Source of the DNA: Selaginella moellendorffii
Taxonomy: Eukaryota > Streptophyta > Lycopodiopsida > Selaginellales > Selaginellaceae
NCBI RefSeq assembly: GCF_000143415.4
Contig: NW_003314320.1
Location: forward strand, 1,102,746 to 1,166,745
Direction of reading: 5' to 3'
Length of the DNA: 64,000 nucleotides
Shown: piece after piece, positions 32,536 through 43,384 of the stretch
Position numbering within the stretch: the stretch's first letter is position 1
Layout: the number at the start of each line of letters is the position of its first letter
The notes under the pieces: model-generated
Seen by the model: only the letters and a program-made list of their open reading frames with translations
The model's database searches: none
What the model was told of the DNA's origin: nothing
Position numbers and translations under genes: made by a program

Positions 32536-34204
32536 AATTAAGTTATCATCTAATAAACAATAAATGTAGAGTATAGCACCACCAAAATCATGATAATTTA
32601 TAAATATAGGATGAATCATTCAAAAAAAATTATTAACAAGTATATCATCAAGAAAACTTAATGATAAATCTGAACTATCAAAGATTATAGATAACATGTT
32701 AAACAACTTATGAAAAAAAAACTCAAAAAACATAAAATATCATCAATTAGTAAGCAAAATACTTGAGAATGTTTGACTCAAAGGAAATAACTTCCTAATT
32801 TAATAGAACTAACTTTAGTAACAGTCAATAGAATAAAATGAATGTCAAAATGGTTAATAAACATTTGTTTGTATTAACCATTGCACTAGTCAATCTGAAT
32901 AGATTTCAATCAACAATACTAAAGAATTTAAGTTGCTTAAACAAACATTAGCAACATCCTATTAATATCTCAAATTCAAAAGACCAATTTAGAGCAAACC
33001 ACAAAAAACATATGGTAATGCGAAAAACCAAACGCTATAAAAAAAATAATTAACCATTATAAAAAATCACTAATTATTTTATCAATAAAGAGACACATAA
33101 TCATTGTTAAAGAAATAATCCACCATCCCAAAGAATTGCAAATCATTCAATATTAATAATAATCTAGTAAAACCTTTGATATAGATAATCAACTATCCTT
33201 AATGAAAGTTAATCATCACCAATAATCACAAAATGTAAACACCAACTTCACGATCAAAACTAATAAGCCAAAATACCTTCCTTGACAATTCCTAAAATAA
33301 ATGGAATAATAAACATGAAAACTCAAAAAACCAAAAACTTGAAAAAGTCTATAGCCAAATTTCGTATAACAACAATCACAAATCTTATATCAATTAATTT
33401 TAATACCAAAGAAGAAATTATGGTACAACCCACAATATTCTTCTTAACACATCCATAAATTAAATTTCATAATGCAAAAGCTAATGAATCTAAAATCCAA
33501 ACATAACAAATCTATGCACAATAAGTGATCATGAAACAATCCTCCATGAATCCATTTATAACAAGATTTAACTCACTTCATAATAAGCACAAGAATCATC
33601 ATCAATGATTGATATATCCCCAACTTAAATCTATAAAGAATTAAAAACTTTAATATTGATCATAAATTCTTCCTTTAGTAAAATTGGTATAGTCTATAAC
33701 TAAATCACTTTTTAAAGAAAGGCCAAAGCTCAATCTTTAGTAAGCAATTTTGTCTAAAACACAATTAACCCAAATTATTAGTGAACTCATTTGAATGCAA
33801 ATATAATTGCTAACTAGCAAATGCATGAATATCAATAACACAAAACTATAGCTAAATCATCAATACTATCTACATCAAAACTAATGAAACTCAATATTAA
33901 TCATATAAAGAGATATCTTATCCCGCTCCAATCTCAACTTTAATAATGTCAAAGCATCACTTCAACATCATCAACATTAGAACAAAACCAAAAAAAAACA
34001 TTGATTTAGAGTGCTATGGAATCTAAAATCTTAATAAGCTCAAACTTTGGAAGATCCACACAAGTGCTTTTGGTAACTCAATGCTACAGATGTAAAATCT
34101 TAAGCACAATGCTACAACTTTCACAACTGCTCAGCTCAGCTAGATGCACAACTTGGGTGCTTCTTGAACTAGTACCCAGTTCACAAGTCAGCCAGTTCAA
34201 GGAT
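32536..34204. other. AT-rich gene-free stretch
   Basis: Strongly AT-rich with no frame above about 60 codons and no recognisable domain. I see nothing in it. Confidence 0.55.
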
Positions 34205-34560
34205 TAGACCTGGGAGTGATATGCTTAGTGGCTGCTAGTCAAGTCAGGGTGAGAGTGAAAAAATGGAGCAAGAGAAGCTCTAAAATCAAACCTTGTACCT
34301 TCTAAGTGTTTGTCATCGCAACATTGCCTTGTGTTCTTTTTTTCAGTCTCCATAGAAACTGAAATTCTACTGATCGATCTTTCCTTTCGTTCCTCCAGAT
34401 AGCGAATATTCGTTTGTTTTTAAAATTTTGATAGAAAACCCTAACTGGTGATGAAACTCAATTTGGAGCAGATAAAAGATTGTTTCTTTGGAGCGATCCT
34501 CTCCAAAGCTGGCGAGTGTGTCTTCTTGCCTTCCTCCACATCAGCAAACTTAGAGGGCTT
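34205..34560 (+). pseudogene. Fragment of the membrane-protein gene and its 3' flank
   Basis: 34205-34255 matches the segment encoding LGVICLVAASQVRV of the intact copies. It then jumps directly to the 3' end (ATGGAGCAAGAGAAG) and to downstream sequence also found after 21690. The middle of the gene is deleted. Confidence 0.75.
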
Positions 34561-34854
34561 CTTCACAAATTCAAAGCTTAGAAATATTTTGTACAAAAAC
34601 TATTGATGTTTTTTGGGATTATTTTTTATCATCACATTCACCCAAATGTTTGTGGAGATATAAGCTTTGTCATTTTTAAACCATCTTTAGCTCAAAGAAG
34701 ATGAGCACTTTTCTGCCATGAATGAATTATTTTTATGTTATTTTCAAATAAAACCAGAATTTTATTTTATTTTCCCAAAAAATAGTCATTTTCATAAATA
34801 CCACAATTATATCACACATACCAAGATTGCAATATTTAAAACATCCTTGTCAAG

Positions 34855-34965
34855 TGTTTGTACTTAGAACTGTTGACATCCTCTCCTTGCACAGAAATAT
34901 CCTCAGCACTGTTGGAGATTAATGGCCAAGGTGGCTGCCAAGACTACCTTTCTACAAGTCAGAGT
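34855..34965 (-). pseudogene. Small CDPK fragment
   Basis: Short matches to the intact CDPK around 48495-48610 (for example ACTTAGAACT, CATCCTCTCCTTG and GGAGATTAATGGCCAAGG) lie in the same order, separated by changes. It is too degraded to code. Confidence 0.6.
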
Positions 34966-35024
34966 AGTTTTGAAATGATTTGTACCAGAATAATATAACA
35001 ACATAACGTGGCCTCTTTGCGTGT

Positions 35025-35570
35025 AGCATGGACGTGATCTCAGTCTTGTCAAAGCGCTGCTGCTCTATGCCCAGCTGCTTTGCGAATTGCATCGCATGCT
35101 TGCTCGTGATTGCCTGCGAGTTTCGGTTCTAGGGAGACATTGTGGAGCCCCTCCTGGTGACGATGCTGGCCAAAACCTATGGAGTGTGGTTGCCACAGTC
35201 ACCTTTGTGGCAGCCACGTATAAACTCCAGAGGAGTTCTAAGTTCACGCTCTTTCAAGTCTCCGTCCGGTACAGATTCTCGCCTTGGCAGCATGGATCTC
35301 GGGGATTTGCAAAGCCACTCGAGGGGTGTGAATTGATCGTGCTGCCGGTGGTGATGGGTTTACTTTGCGGAGTGGGAGAGCTGGGAGATGGGCTCGTCGG
35401 ACGTGGATGCGTGGGCCGGGTGGCGGCTGGCGTGGTGTGCGTGGTAACGGCTGCCTGCGTGGATAGTTTGCCACGTAATGTACGCACGATTCTAAATTGT
35501 CAATGCAACATCTGCGATCTTCTTCATGATGTTTCAGTCTCCGTAGAAACTAAATATCTACTGATCGATC
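35025..35570 (+). pseudogene. Second fragment of the membrane-protein gene
   Basis: Begins in the middle of the gene (YGRDLGLVKALLLYAQL region), lacks the 5' third, has a stop after CEFRF (TAG near 35130) and several deletions, and ends in the GLLCGVGELGDG-type shifted frame before the usual 3' flank. No product is expected. Confidence 0.8.
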
Positions 35571-35889
35571 CTTTGTTTCGATCTCCAAAACCATCTCCCA
35601 GCCACCATCGTCTTGTTGAGCCACTGCCACCTCTCCTCCACTACTATTGCTCTCCAGCGTTTCTTTTCGCGGACTACTTTTCAGCGATCGAGATAATACG
35701 TGGTGAATATTGGGGCCAACTGTTGACCGTTTTATAAAACTTCATACTTTTTTAGTGGCTAGCGAAGAGTGGATTCTATGCGGCAAGAACGGTGATGAAG
35801 CTATCCCTTTGAGCAGCATGCGGCGAAACATTGTCACTGCCGTCGCAGGTCGTACTCCTATGAGAGACAACTTCTTGATCATGCAAAGT

Positions 35890-36395
35890 TTGAGTTGCCC
35901 ATTAGTTGTCTAGCGACCCACGTCTGGCACTTCGCCTTGTGCCATGGATGGTCTAGAAATACAAAGCCTGTGCTTAACATTTTCCACAAAGATCTTACAA
36001 GTGGAGAAGCAAGGATTATACTTAGAACATCCAGGGGATGTTCTCCTGCATTTGTGCAGGCACTGTTGATCCGGATTAATAAAGGGCATGATAGCGAGGG
36101 TGTTTAATAGACACAGTAAACTATCATTTAGCAAATATTGATAAACCAAACTCAATATTGTGGAGGATACTTGCAAGTGCAAAGGTGGCTGCAAAGAACA
36201 TCATCGAAAATCTTTTGCCTATTTCTACAGAGACAAGAATGAGATACTGAAGCCCACAGCAGAGAATGTAAGACGATTCCAATACTAGCCTCGGGGCAAC
36301 GTAGAAAGCACTGCCAAAAAGATCTTCACCCGGTCTAAAAGGATGATCCAGACGAAGAATGATCTCTACTTCCAATGTGGAAAATACAGAGAAAT
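35890..36395 (-). pseudogene. CDPK fragment
   Basis: Matches the intact CDPK from about 48415 to 48870 in order: the GGATGGTCTAGAAATACAAAG exon border, the kinase exon ending around AAGAACATCATCGAAAATC, and the GGGGCAACGTAGAAAGCACT region. Many substitutions and indels destroy the frame. Confidence 0.75.
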
Positions 36396-36893
36396 TATGT
36401 GAAAGGTAGTAGACTTTAATGGAGGGGCTAATAATGGATTAAGGAGAAAAAGTTCTGTTCTTCTCATCCATGTCTGCAGTAAAAGCCAGAATCAATTGTG
36501 CATTGTGGCCAAAACAGTCCTAAATGTAATCATTGAGAAGATGAGCAAAATGGCACTAGTAACAATGCTCTTAGTTATTTTGAATGTATAGGAAAGTGAG
36601 AAACAAGCAAAAAGTACCTTTAATTAGCTGTAAGCCAGCAAAACCAAATCCTTACTCCATGGCATAAATATTCATATCCATTATTATTATGCAATTTCAC
36701 AATAGAACCGTTTGAACCAGGCATTAATTTGTTATTGTGGCACAATTCACAGTGATTTTAAAATGAATGCCATATATTATTCTTAACAGAATTATTAAAA
36801 ATAAAATGCCTGGAATTCTCGGCGTTAACTTAAGGTTTGCTGCTCACTTTGTATTCAGGCAGACGCCTCAAAGGGTTTCTTCAAACTAGGGCA

Positions 36894-38075
36894 ATGGCTT
36901 TGTGGATCCTCTCGCACCCGTTTTCGCGCAGGCCCCCGAGGTATTGGGGCTTGCCTCACAGGTTCACCGTCCTAGCGGCGATCTCCCTGCTGTGGATAGC
37001 TCTCGGCAGCATCCCGCTCTATGGTATGTCCAAGACGCCGGCAGCTGGCTGGGCATGGGTGCGCGAGGTGTTCGCATCCAGCCCAGGAACTCTCACAGAC
37101 CTGGGAGTGATATGCTTGGTGGCTGCTAGTCAGGTGAGGGTGAGGTTGCCAATGAGCGAGGAGGTGCCCATGCCCGAAGACAAAGTAACGAAGTTCGTCA
37201 TGTTTGGCGTGTCGCTGCTCCTCCCAGTGCTGCCCCTTGCTGCTGGTCGCTATGGACGTGATCTCGGTGTTCTCAAGGCGCTGCTGCTCTATGCCCAGCT
37301 CAGCCTTGCGAATTGCGTCGCGTGCTTGTTCGTGATTGCCTGCGAGTTTCGGCGCTGGGGAATAGGAGTTGACATTGCGGAGCTCCTCCCCGCGGCGACT
37401 CTGGCCAAGAGCTTGGTTGTCAAGGCGTTGAGCCCATTCCCTCCAGCGGCACCGGTTAGTGGCAGAAGGTTTGAAGGTGCGCTGCTTCACGGGCTGTCTG
37501 TGGTGCATGGCAATTACAGTAGGAGTGCCTTTTATAGTGCTCTTGGCACCGGCGGCGGCGACGGCGGCGGGGATCTTGCTTCTGGGAATGAAGTGGTGAG
37601 CTTGTGGAGTGTGCTTGCCACAGTCACTTTTGTGGCGGCCGCGTACAAACTCCAGAAGAATCGGAAGGTCACGCTCTTTCAAGTCTCGGACTGGCTACAA
37701 CCGGTACAGTTTCTCGCTTTGTTGGCATGGATCTTGGGCGTCGTTTCCTCCAAGGCGCTCACGCTGTCCGATGGGCGCGGTTTGCTCACCTGGATCTTGG
37801 TGCCGGTGGCGATGGGTTTACTGTTCAAGGCGTTTGCGGCGTGGGAGAGTTGGGAGCTGGGCTCGTCGGAGACGGATGCTTGGGCCGGGGTGGCGGCTGG
37901 AGTGCTGTGCGTGGTGGCGGCTGCCACGGGATGCGTGGGCTCGGCTTTTGGATGGCTGATAGTTTGTCGGCTGATCTACAAACTTTACCGCTCAGTGTGC
38001 TCTGCAATTATGACCCGGCGGATGCTAGAAAAATTGGAGCAGGAGGGGGTGCCCTCCATGTACGCACGCTTCTGA
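36894..38075 (+). CDS. Unrecognised multi-pass membrane protein, copy 2
   Basis: An intronless frame of 393 residues from the ATG at 36894, a close paralogue of 20666-21700. The same membrane segments are present (LLWIALGSIPLYG, FVMFGVSLLLPVLPLAA, VPVAMGLLFKAFAAW, AGVLCVVAAATGCVGSAFGW), and KTPAAGWAWVREVFASSP is unchanged. It carries an extra loop of about 45 residues after SLVVKAL (PFPPAAPVSGRRFEG to GGGDGGGD) that copy 1 lacks. Codon usage is GC-rich against AT-rich flanks, and the frame is intact, which suggests selection or a recent duplication. It is preceded by a CDPK remnant, the same arrangement as copy 1. I do not recognise the family and give no function. Confidence 0.7.
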   Translation: MALWILSHPFSRRPPRYWGLPHRFTVLAAISLLWIALGSIPLYGMSKTPAAGWAWVREVFASSPGTLTDLGVICLVAASQVRVRLPMSEEVPMPEDKVTKFVMFGVSLLLPVLPLAAGRYGRDLGVLKALLLYAQLSLANCVACLFVIACEFRRWGIGVDIAELLPAATLAKSLVVKALSPFPPAAPVSGRRFEGALLHGLSVVHGNYSRSAFYSALGTGGGDGGGDLASGNEVVSLWSVLATVTFVAAAYKLQKNRKVTLFQVSDWLQPVQFLALLAWILGVVSSKALTLSDGRGLLTWILVPVAMGLLFKAFAAWESWELGSSETDAWAGVAAGVLCVVAAATGCVGSAFGWLIVCRLIYKLYRSVCSAIMTRRMLEKLEQEGVPSMYARF

Positions 38076-38570
38076 AACTCAAATCAAATTTTGTAGTTTA
38101 TCATCAGTAAGGGAACGAAAGAAATAGACGGTTTTCAGCATTCACCTGTTAATTCTTGTAAGAAACTAAAAGAATCTCAAACTACTTTGTGGATGGATGA
38201 GGCATGGCTCTAGGCACTGGGCGGCGAAGATATCAGCATGCTCGACAGATTACGCCAGGACTTTGTAACAGGCACTCGGTGAATTTGCACACGGGTAGCT
38301 GGTCAACAGGGTGACAGCGAGCAATATGGGATATGTCCAGCAGCAGTGACCAATCATCAGCTCATGCCATGAGAGTGTAAGATCTTGGCCAGGCAGTTTC
38401 TAGATGAAATAAAAGACAAGCAAGCACACTTAATTTTTCTTCTAATCCTTTCTAGGAATTGCATTATACATTGGACTATGCTTCTTGACAAAGATGGTGA
38501 GTTATTCAAGAGGTATTTTAACAGTTCAACAATTCAAAAGAGAGGTTGCAAAATAATTAAGTTTACTTTG
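38076..38570. other. Gene-free spacer
   Basis: The 3' flank of the membrane-protein gene, then AT-rich DNA with short frames. I see no gene. Confidence 0.5.
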
Positions 38571-38574
38571 TATG

Positions 38575-38880
38575 TGTAGGCCGTTGAATCTGAAGCAAAA
38601 GCGGATCTACAACATGATTCTTAGATTTGACCAACTTATGGTGTCTCCTGATCTGATTCCGGCTTGGCACAGCAGATTGCTAGAGTTGAGGAAGAAATTA
38701 TATTTTCATAAATTTGTAACCATTGGGATCAGTAGGGTGGAGATACTTTTTGTGGTAGGGCTTTTCTGGAGTAGGGAAGACTGGGTTACTTATTGAGGCT
38801 ATAGCAATGATTCGAAAATTTCTGGCTCCAAGCAACAAATGGGCCTGTGGATGCTTTTTACATCAGTTTTAATGGTTTAG
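38575..38880 (+). pseudogene. Remnant of a PIF1-like helicase
   Basis: Starts with PLNLKQKRIYNMIL, like the conserved start of PIF1/Helitron-type helicase domains. After a frame change it reads GFSGVGKTGLLIEAIAMI, a Walker A motif in the expected place. Stops and a frameshift separate the pieces. It could come from a Helitron or from a host PIF1 gene; the flanks do not decide. Confidence 0.45.
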
Positions 38881-40200
38881 ATGTCACACTTTTAAGCTTG
38901 CCTCGAGTGTTTGAGGGACTGTCCATTTCTGATCCATCCATTTTTCAATTGATATCCTAAACACTCACTTTGGTAGAAGTGATTGGCATTATATTTGTCT
39001 TTAGATGTTTCTTCCTCAATTTTTTTGGTTGTCTTTTTTTTTTGTCTGAAGTTTTAAACATTTTTTTCTTCAAAGGAGGGGGTTAAAAGGGATAGATGGG
39101 AATTTGGCCTCAACTATAGTGCATATAGTTTTCACCTTTTATGTTATAGTGATTTATTAACCACAAAGTGGAACTTAAACCCTTTATATACCATGTGCCA
39201 CATGCCATATATCTAAGGATAATAGAGTGAAACTTGAGTTTTAAGGTTTTAAACCACTGAATGATGATATAGAAAGAGCAATAAAACTGAAGCACAGAGC
39301 AACTCCCGAATATATTAAAGAATGAAAGGACAAGAGCACGAAGCAATTTAGAATAGTCCCAAAACTTATAGCATTCTAATGCTAGGACTAACACATAAAA
39401 TAAAGCCACATAAAGTTTAATGCTGTGGGTTAATGCTGGCTTAATGTGAGGATATATTAACTAAATTTTGTGGAATTTAGGCTTAAACCCAAACCAGACA
39501 CAGAATAAACATAAGTACATAAATGGGAACTAAACTATACCTTAAGTTAATTAGCCATACCTTACCCATTATCCTTATTATATATTTAAAACCCTTCACA
39601 TCCCCTTTATTATCTTTATCCAACATTGCACATAGGAAGTTAAGTTTACTTCATTTGTTTTTCACATCCTCTTTATCCCTTTTTTGAATTCTGAAGCATT
39701 AAGTCTATTCAAACTTGTTATACTTGTCTTCACTCTATTACCTATGTTCAAAGTTCAAAATTATGACTTTAAAGTTCATTTGAGCATTTAACAATTGCAC
39801 ACAATAGTTCATTGGGATTTAATAGTGAGCTAATGTGTGTGCTATAGCTTTGAGTTTTATTTTAATCATGGTTATAAATAACTATGTTAGTAGTTTTGTG
39901 AGAACTTTAACTTATTATAGTAATTTATAATGACCCAACAAAAGCTCCAAAGAGTTCCACCTTTATCATCATCACCTTTTCATTTTCCAAGAGGGGATTC
40001 TGTAAATATATGTATATATATAGTTATATTTACTCATCTACTAACTAGTAAGTAGGGTCTAAACCCCAATTAATATATTTATTCTAAGCACTCACAAATA
40101 GAATTATTATACTTATATAAATTTTAATTTATAATATGATTCATTAATTATGCAAATTAACATATTTTTGTTCAATATATCATTGATAAGAAAATAGTAA
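38881..40200. other. AT-rich gene-free stretch
   Basis: Strongly AT-rich, with a weak 99-codon minus frame at 39110-39409 that has no domain and looks incidental. Confidence 0.5.
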
Positions 40201-41880
40201 ATAGAGAATATCCAGGTATAGTCAATCGAGAGTTGGAAATCCATCCGTAGGCCCTGAGGGCTTCCTGCTACATCCTTCTCGATGTGGTGGAACTCAACCT
40301 CACTGATATTGTGGTGGCAGACTTGAGGTTCTTGACTGACAGCATGCCTCAGCAGCACGGCCTGTGGTACTTCTGCACCCCCGTCAGCTCGATGTTTAGC
40401 CTGGTCACGTAAGCTGCCACGATCTCGTGGATCCACCGCCCGACCTGACGCTAGATCGAGTTGAGCTTGTCCGAGACGTTGAGCCTGTCCTGCATGTAAG
40501 TCTGGAGATCCGATTCCGCGAAGTAGATCTCGGCGTTGTGAGGCTCCGTCGCCAGAGCCTTCCACCTTTGCCTTGTCGCAGAGAGTCGATTGAGTCTGGC
40601 ACGCCGCCAGGAGCGTCGTCGCCTGGCTCGAAAGGCAAGCTGTCGATGGGCTCCTCGGCCCGGCCGAGCAGCCCCTTCCGGCACAGGATCCGCCAGGCAG
40701 TCGTAGTGAGCCAGCGCCGGGCTCACGCCATGATAGATGTTGGCGAAGTTGAAGACCCGCAGCGTCTCAGGTGGATGACGCTTGATCACTTCCATCGTTA
40801 TCATCCAGTTCTCGCTGAGAGGAGAGCCCGCCACCGTCTTAACAAGTTTGCGGCGTTTGAGAGGCGGATGGTCACAGTAATGATCCGCCGCCGCTGGTGT
40901 CTTCCTCTTGTTTCCAGGCAGCGGGTAGAATAGCCCTGTCAAGGAAAAGAGTTGGCCGATTCCACAGAAATCACGAAAAAACTTACTGTCAGGGAGAGTA
41001 AGTTTGCGGTGATTGAGAGGCGGCTGATCACAGTAATGATCCACCGGTGCCATCCTACCACGACCATCAATCTCGGAGTAGAATAGCCCTGTTTACAAGG
41101 AAAAGAGTCGGCCGATCCCATAGAAATCACGAAACAATCTTACTGTCAGGGAGAGTAAGTTTGCGGCAATCAAGAGGCGGATGATCACAGTCATGATCCA
41201 CTGCCGCCGGTGCCTTCCTCTTATTTCCAAGCAGCTCTGCCGCACCACGATCATCAAACCCCCCAGTTTAGTGAGCCGACCACACAGAAATCACGAAATA
41301 AGCTTACTGTTAGGGAGAGTAAGTTTGCCGCGATCGAGAGGCGGATGATCACAGACCGCCGGCGGTGCCTTCCTCTTGTTTCCAATCACTGTGTTATGAT
41401 CATCGAGCTCCGGGTATAACAACCCTGCTTACAAAAAAAAGCGTTAGCGGAAAACAAGCGACAAGACCTTGGAAACCTTGACCCAGCTCGGGCTTCCGGG
41501 CGAACTCCTGTAGCTCCACCACCTTTTCATCGTCAGAGCGTAGGATTTGCTGCTGCTTGGGCGGTTCGACGCTGCAAAGCTGTTCGGGGGATGAATCGTG
41601 CTGTACCAAAGAGAGCATCAACAAAAAAGGAAAAAAGAAGGGGAAAATGAGAGAGGAAAAGGAGAAACGCTAGCCATACCACTTCCTGTGCAGCTTCGAT
41701 TTCCTGAGCCTACAAGCAGGAATGAGAAATTGAGAAGAAGCCCCAAAACTCACCTCAATCAGAGCATCTAAATCACTCGGGAGCTCATCCTTGACATTCC
41801 ATTCACTGCATACAAAGTTAAAAGCAAGCACGATTTCCGCTATCTGTAATAGCTCAAACAACATCTTGGAAAGAAAGAGA
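40201..41880 (-). pseudogene. Unrecognised minus-strand gene or pseudogene with a repeated segment
   Basis: Several GC-rich coding-like pieces lie on the minus strand. From the right: FVCSEWNVKDELPSDLDALI (about 41755-41830), PEQLCSVEPPKQQQILRSDD (about 41520-41600), four copies of a segment containing YCDxPPLxxRKL (about 40840-41420), then ENWMITMEVIKRHPPETLRV and further left AEIYFAESDLQTYMQDRLN (about 40480-40540). The frame shifts between the last two blocks, so part of it is broken. The segment copies are separated by short intron-like stretches. I do not recognise the protein. Confidence 0.4.
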
Positions 41881-42039
41881 GAGAGCGCTCGCTAGAAACA
41901 AGCAAATACCCAAATCTTAACCTAGTTAAGCAAATGGCTTGTAAGGTTTAGGTAACCCTTGACGGTACCTTTTAATTTTCAACCAAAGTATAATTAACAC
42001 GAGTAACTGAGAGTAAAGGTCTTGGATTTACCGCTCTGC
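41881..42039. other. Short AT-rich spacer
   Basis: Separates two minus-strand decayed genes. I see nothing in it. Confidence 0.4.
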
Positions 42040-42850
42040 TAGTAGTATGCATGACGAATCTTTCCATGGCTGGAGCATTCTTCCACAAGTAGTAGGACCA
42101 GTCCACCATTGCATTGAAATAGTACTTTCTGCACCACCTTAAAATGTTGAGATTTGATGACTACATTGTCACAGCCGTTTCAACACTTAATTCCAAGTTG
42201 TTTGATGTCCCCAATTGCCTCGGGAGCTGTAAAAGAAATCGCTCTAGCACTCTCATGTTGACATGCCCATCGCAAATTATAAACTCCCCCACCTCACTAA
42301 AAACCTCCATATATGTTTGCTGAAGCTTGTCAATGCCATGGTTTTGGAGGGCAGGAAATCATTCCCCAGAAGGAAGCACAAGAACACGAGATCCCTCACG
42401 GTGGACCACAGCCACATGGAGCATGGCTTTTCCATCTGCATCTCAAAATCATGCATGAGCGTCTCGATGCTGATGAGCTCGTAAATCATCACTCCATCCT
42501 TTGGCGTTTGGCAGAGGATGTTGATCTTCCTGGAGAGCAGGCTAGCGAGAGCCAGCATGATCAAGTTGGTGTCGCATCCAACCATGCAGTGGAAGTCATG
42601 GGCGTTGAACAGCAGAGTTCATATGTGGTTGAAGATGTTGAGCTTGCCCTCCCTGTCCTCCTCCAATGTGGAAATGATCCACTCGAGCCTCGAGCAAGTG
42701 ATTGATGTCCTCCGGTGATGATCATATGAACTTGACAGCATGCTTGCCACAAATTGTCACAATTCACTCTCCAACCCATTCATGAAAGGTGTTCCATCGT
42801 GGAGCATTGCCATCTTGGCTTTGCAATTGCTTAGGATGAGATCATTTGTC
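42040..42850 (-). pseudogene. Remnant of an XRN-type 5'-3' exoribonuclease
   Basis: Minus-strand pieces follow the order of the XRN N-terminal domain: DGTPFMNGLESEL with a stop after it (about 42750-42800), HCMVGCDTNLIMLALAS (about 42545-42600), RDLVFLCFLLGNDFLP (about 42355-42400), TYMEVFSEVGEFI and FNAMVDWSYYLWKNAPAM further left. The motifs GTPFM, D-NLIMLALA and GNDFLP are those of XRN nucleases, which degrade 5'-monophosphate RNA. The region around the acidic metal-binding residues is altered, and frameshifts and a stop are present. Only part of a gene is here. Confidence 0.6.
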
Positions 42851-43384
42851 TGATCTTTAGTGGAATTCTTAGATGCAAAAATACATTCTCACGTCCTTTT
42901 TGAATGGATCAAAACATCATTAATAAAGTTAATAATCACCTCAAATTCATCTTCTAAGGGGGACAAGGAAGATAAACTTAATTGGAGCCACCATGGTGAT
43001 GAACTTGCAGAACTCTTAATAAAAGGTGGTGAAGGTGGCAGGGCAATTGTCACTCTCCAGGATGACTCAGATGATGGCGTTGAGGTCAACATACAAGTTG
43101 GCAGTATCATAGAGAAGAAGATTGTTCTTGGCACATCACATCTCTCGTGCAACAAGGATGCTTGGATACAAGCCAGGCGAAAAACCCAAAAACTCCCATG
43201 ATCGATTGCTTGATCCCTTTTGGAAAGTGATACACCCTCACAATCATTTTCGCTGTTATATAGTCGTGAGGATTAAATGTGGTTAGATAAATACGTTTAG
43301 CTAGTAAAGTTAATTAAATATATTACTTATCTGCGGTTTTGAGCATATACCTTTGTCACCCCCAAAATCTTCCAAGCCGAGAGA
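42851..43384. other. Spacer with an unassigned 113-codon plus frame
   Basis: A plus-strand frame at 42860-43201 (MEFLDAKIHSH start, Asp/Ser/Gly-rich middle) has no domain I know. It overlaps the edge of the XRN remnant on the other strand and may be incidental. Confidence 0.3.

Noticed and set aside
23880-34200. CRISPR-like or satellite array
   Set aside because: Repeats here are two or three copies only and belong to LTR elements or old tandem duplications. No regular spacer array exists, and none is expected in a plant genome.
39110-39409. Minus-strand frame of 99 codons with hydrophobic composition
   Set aside because: It is encoded by AT-rich DNA, without homologues in memory, splice context or codon bias.
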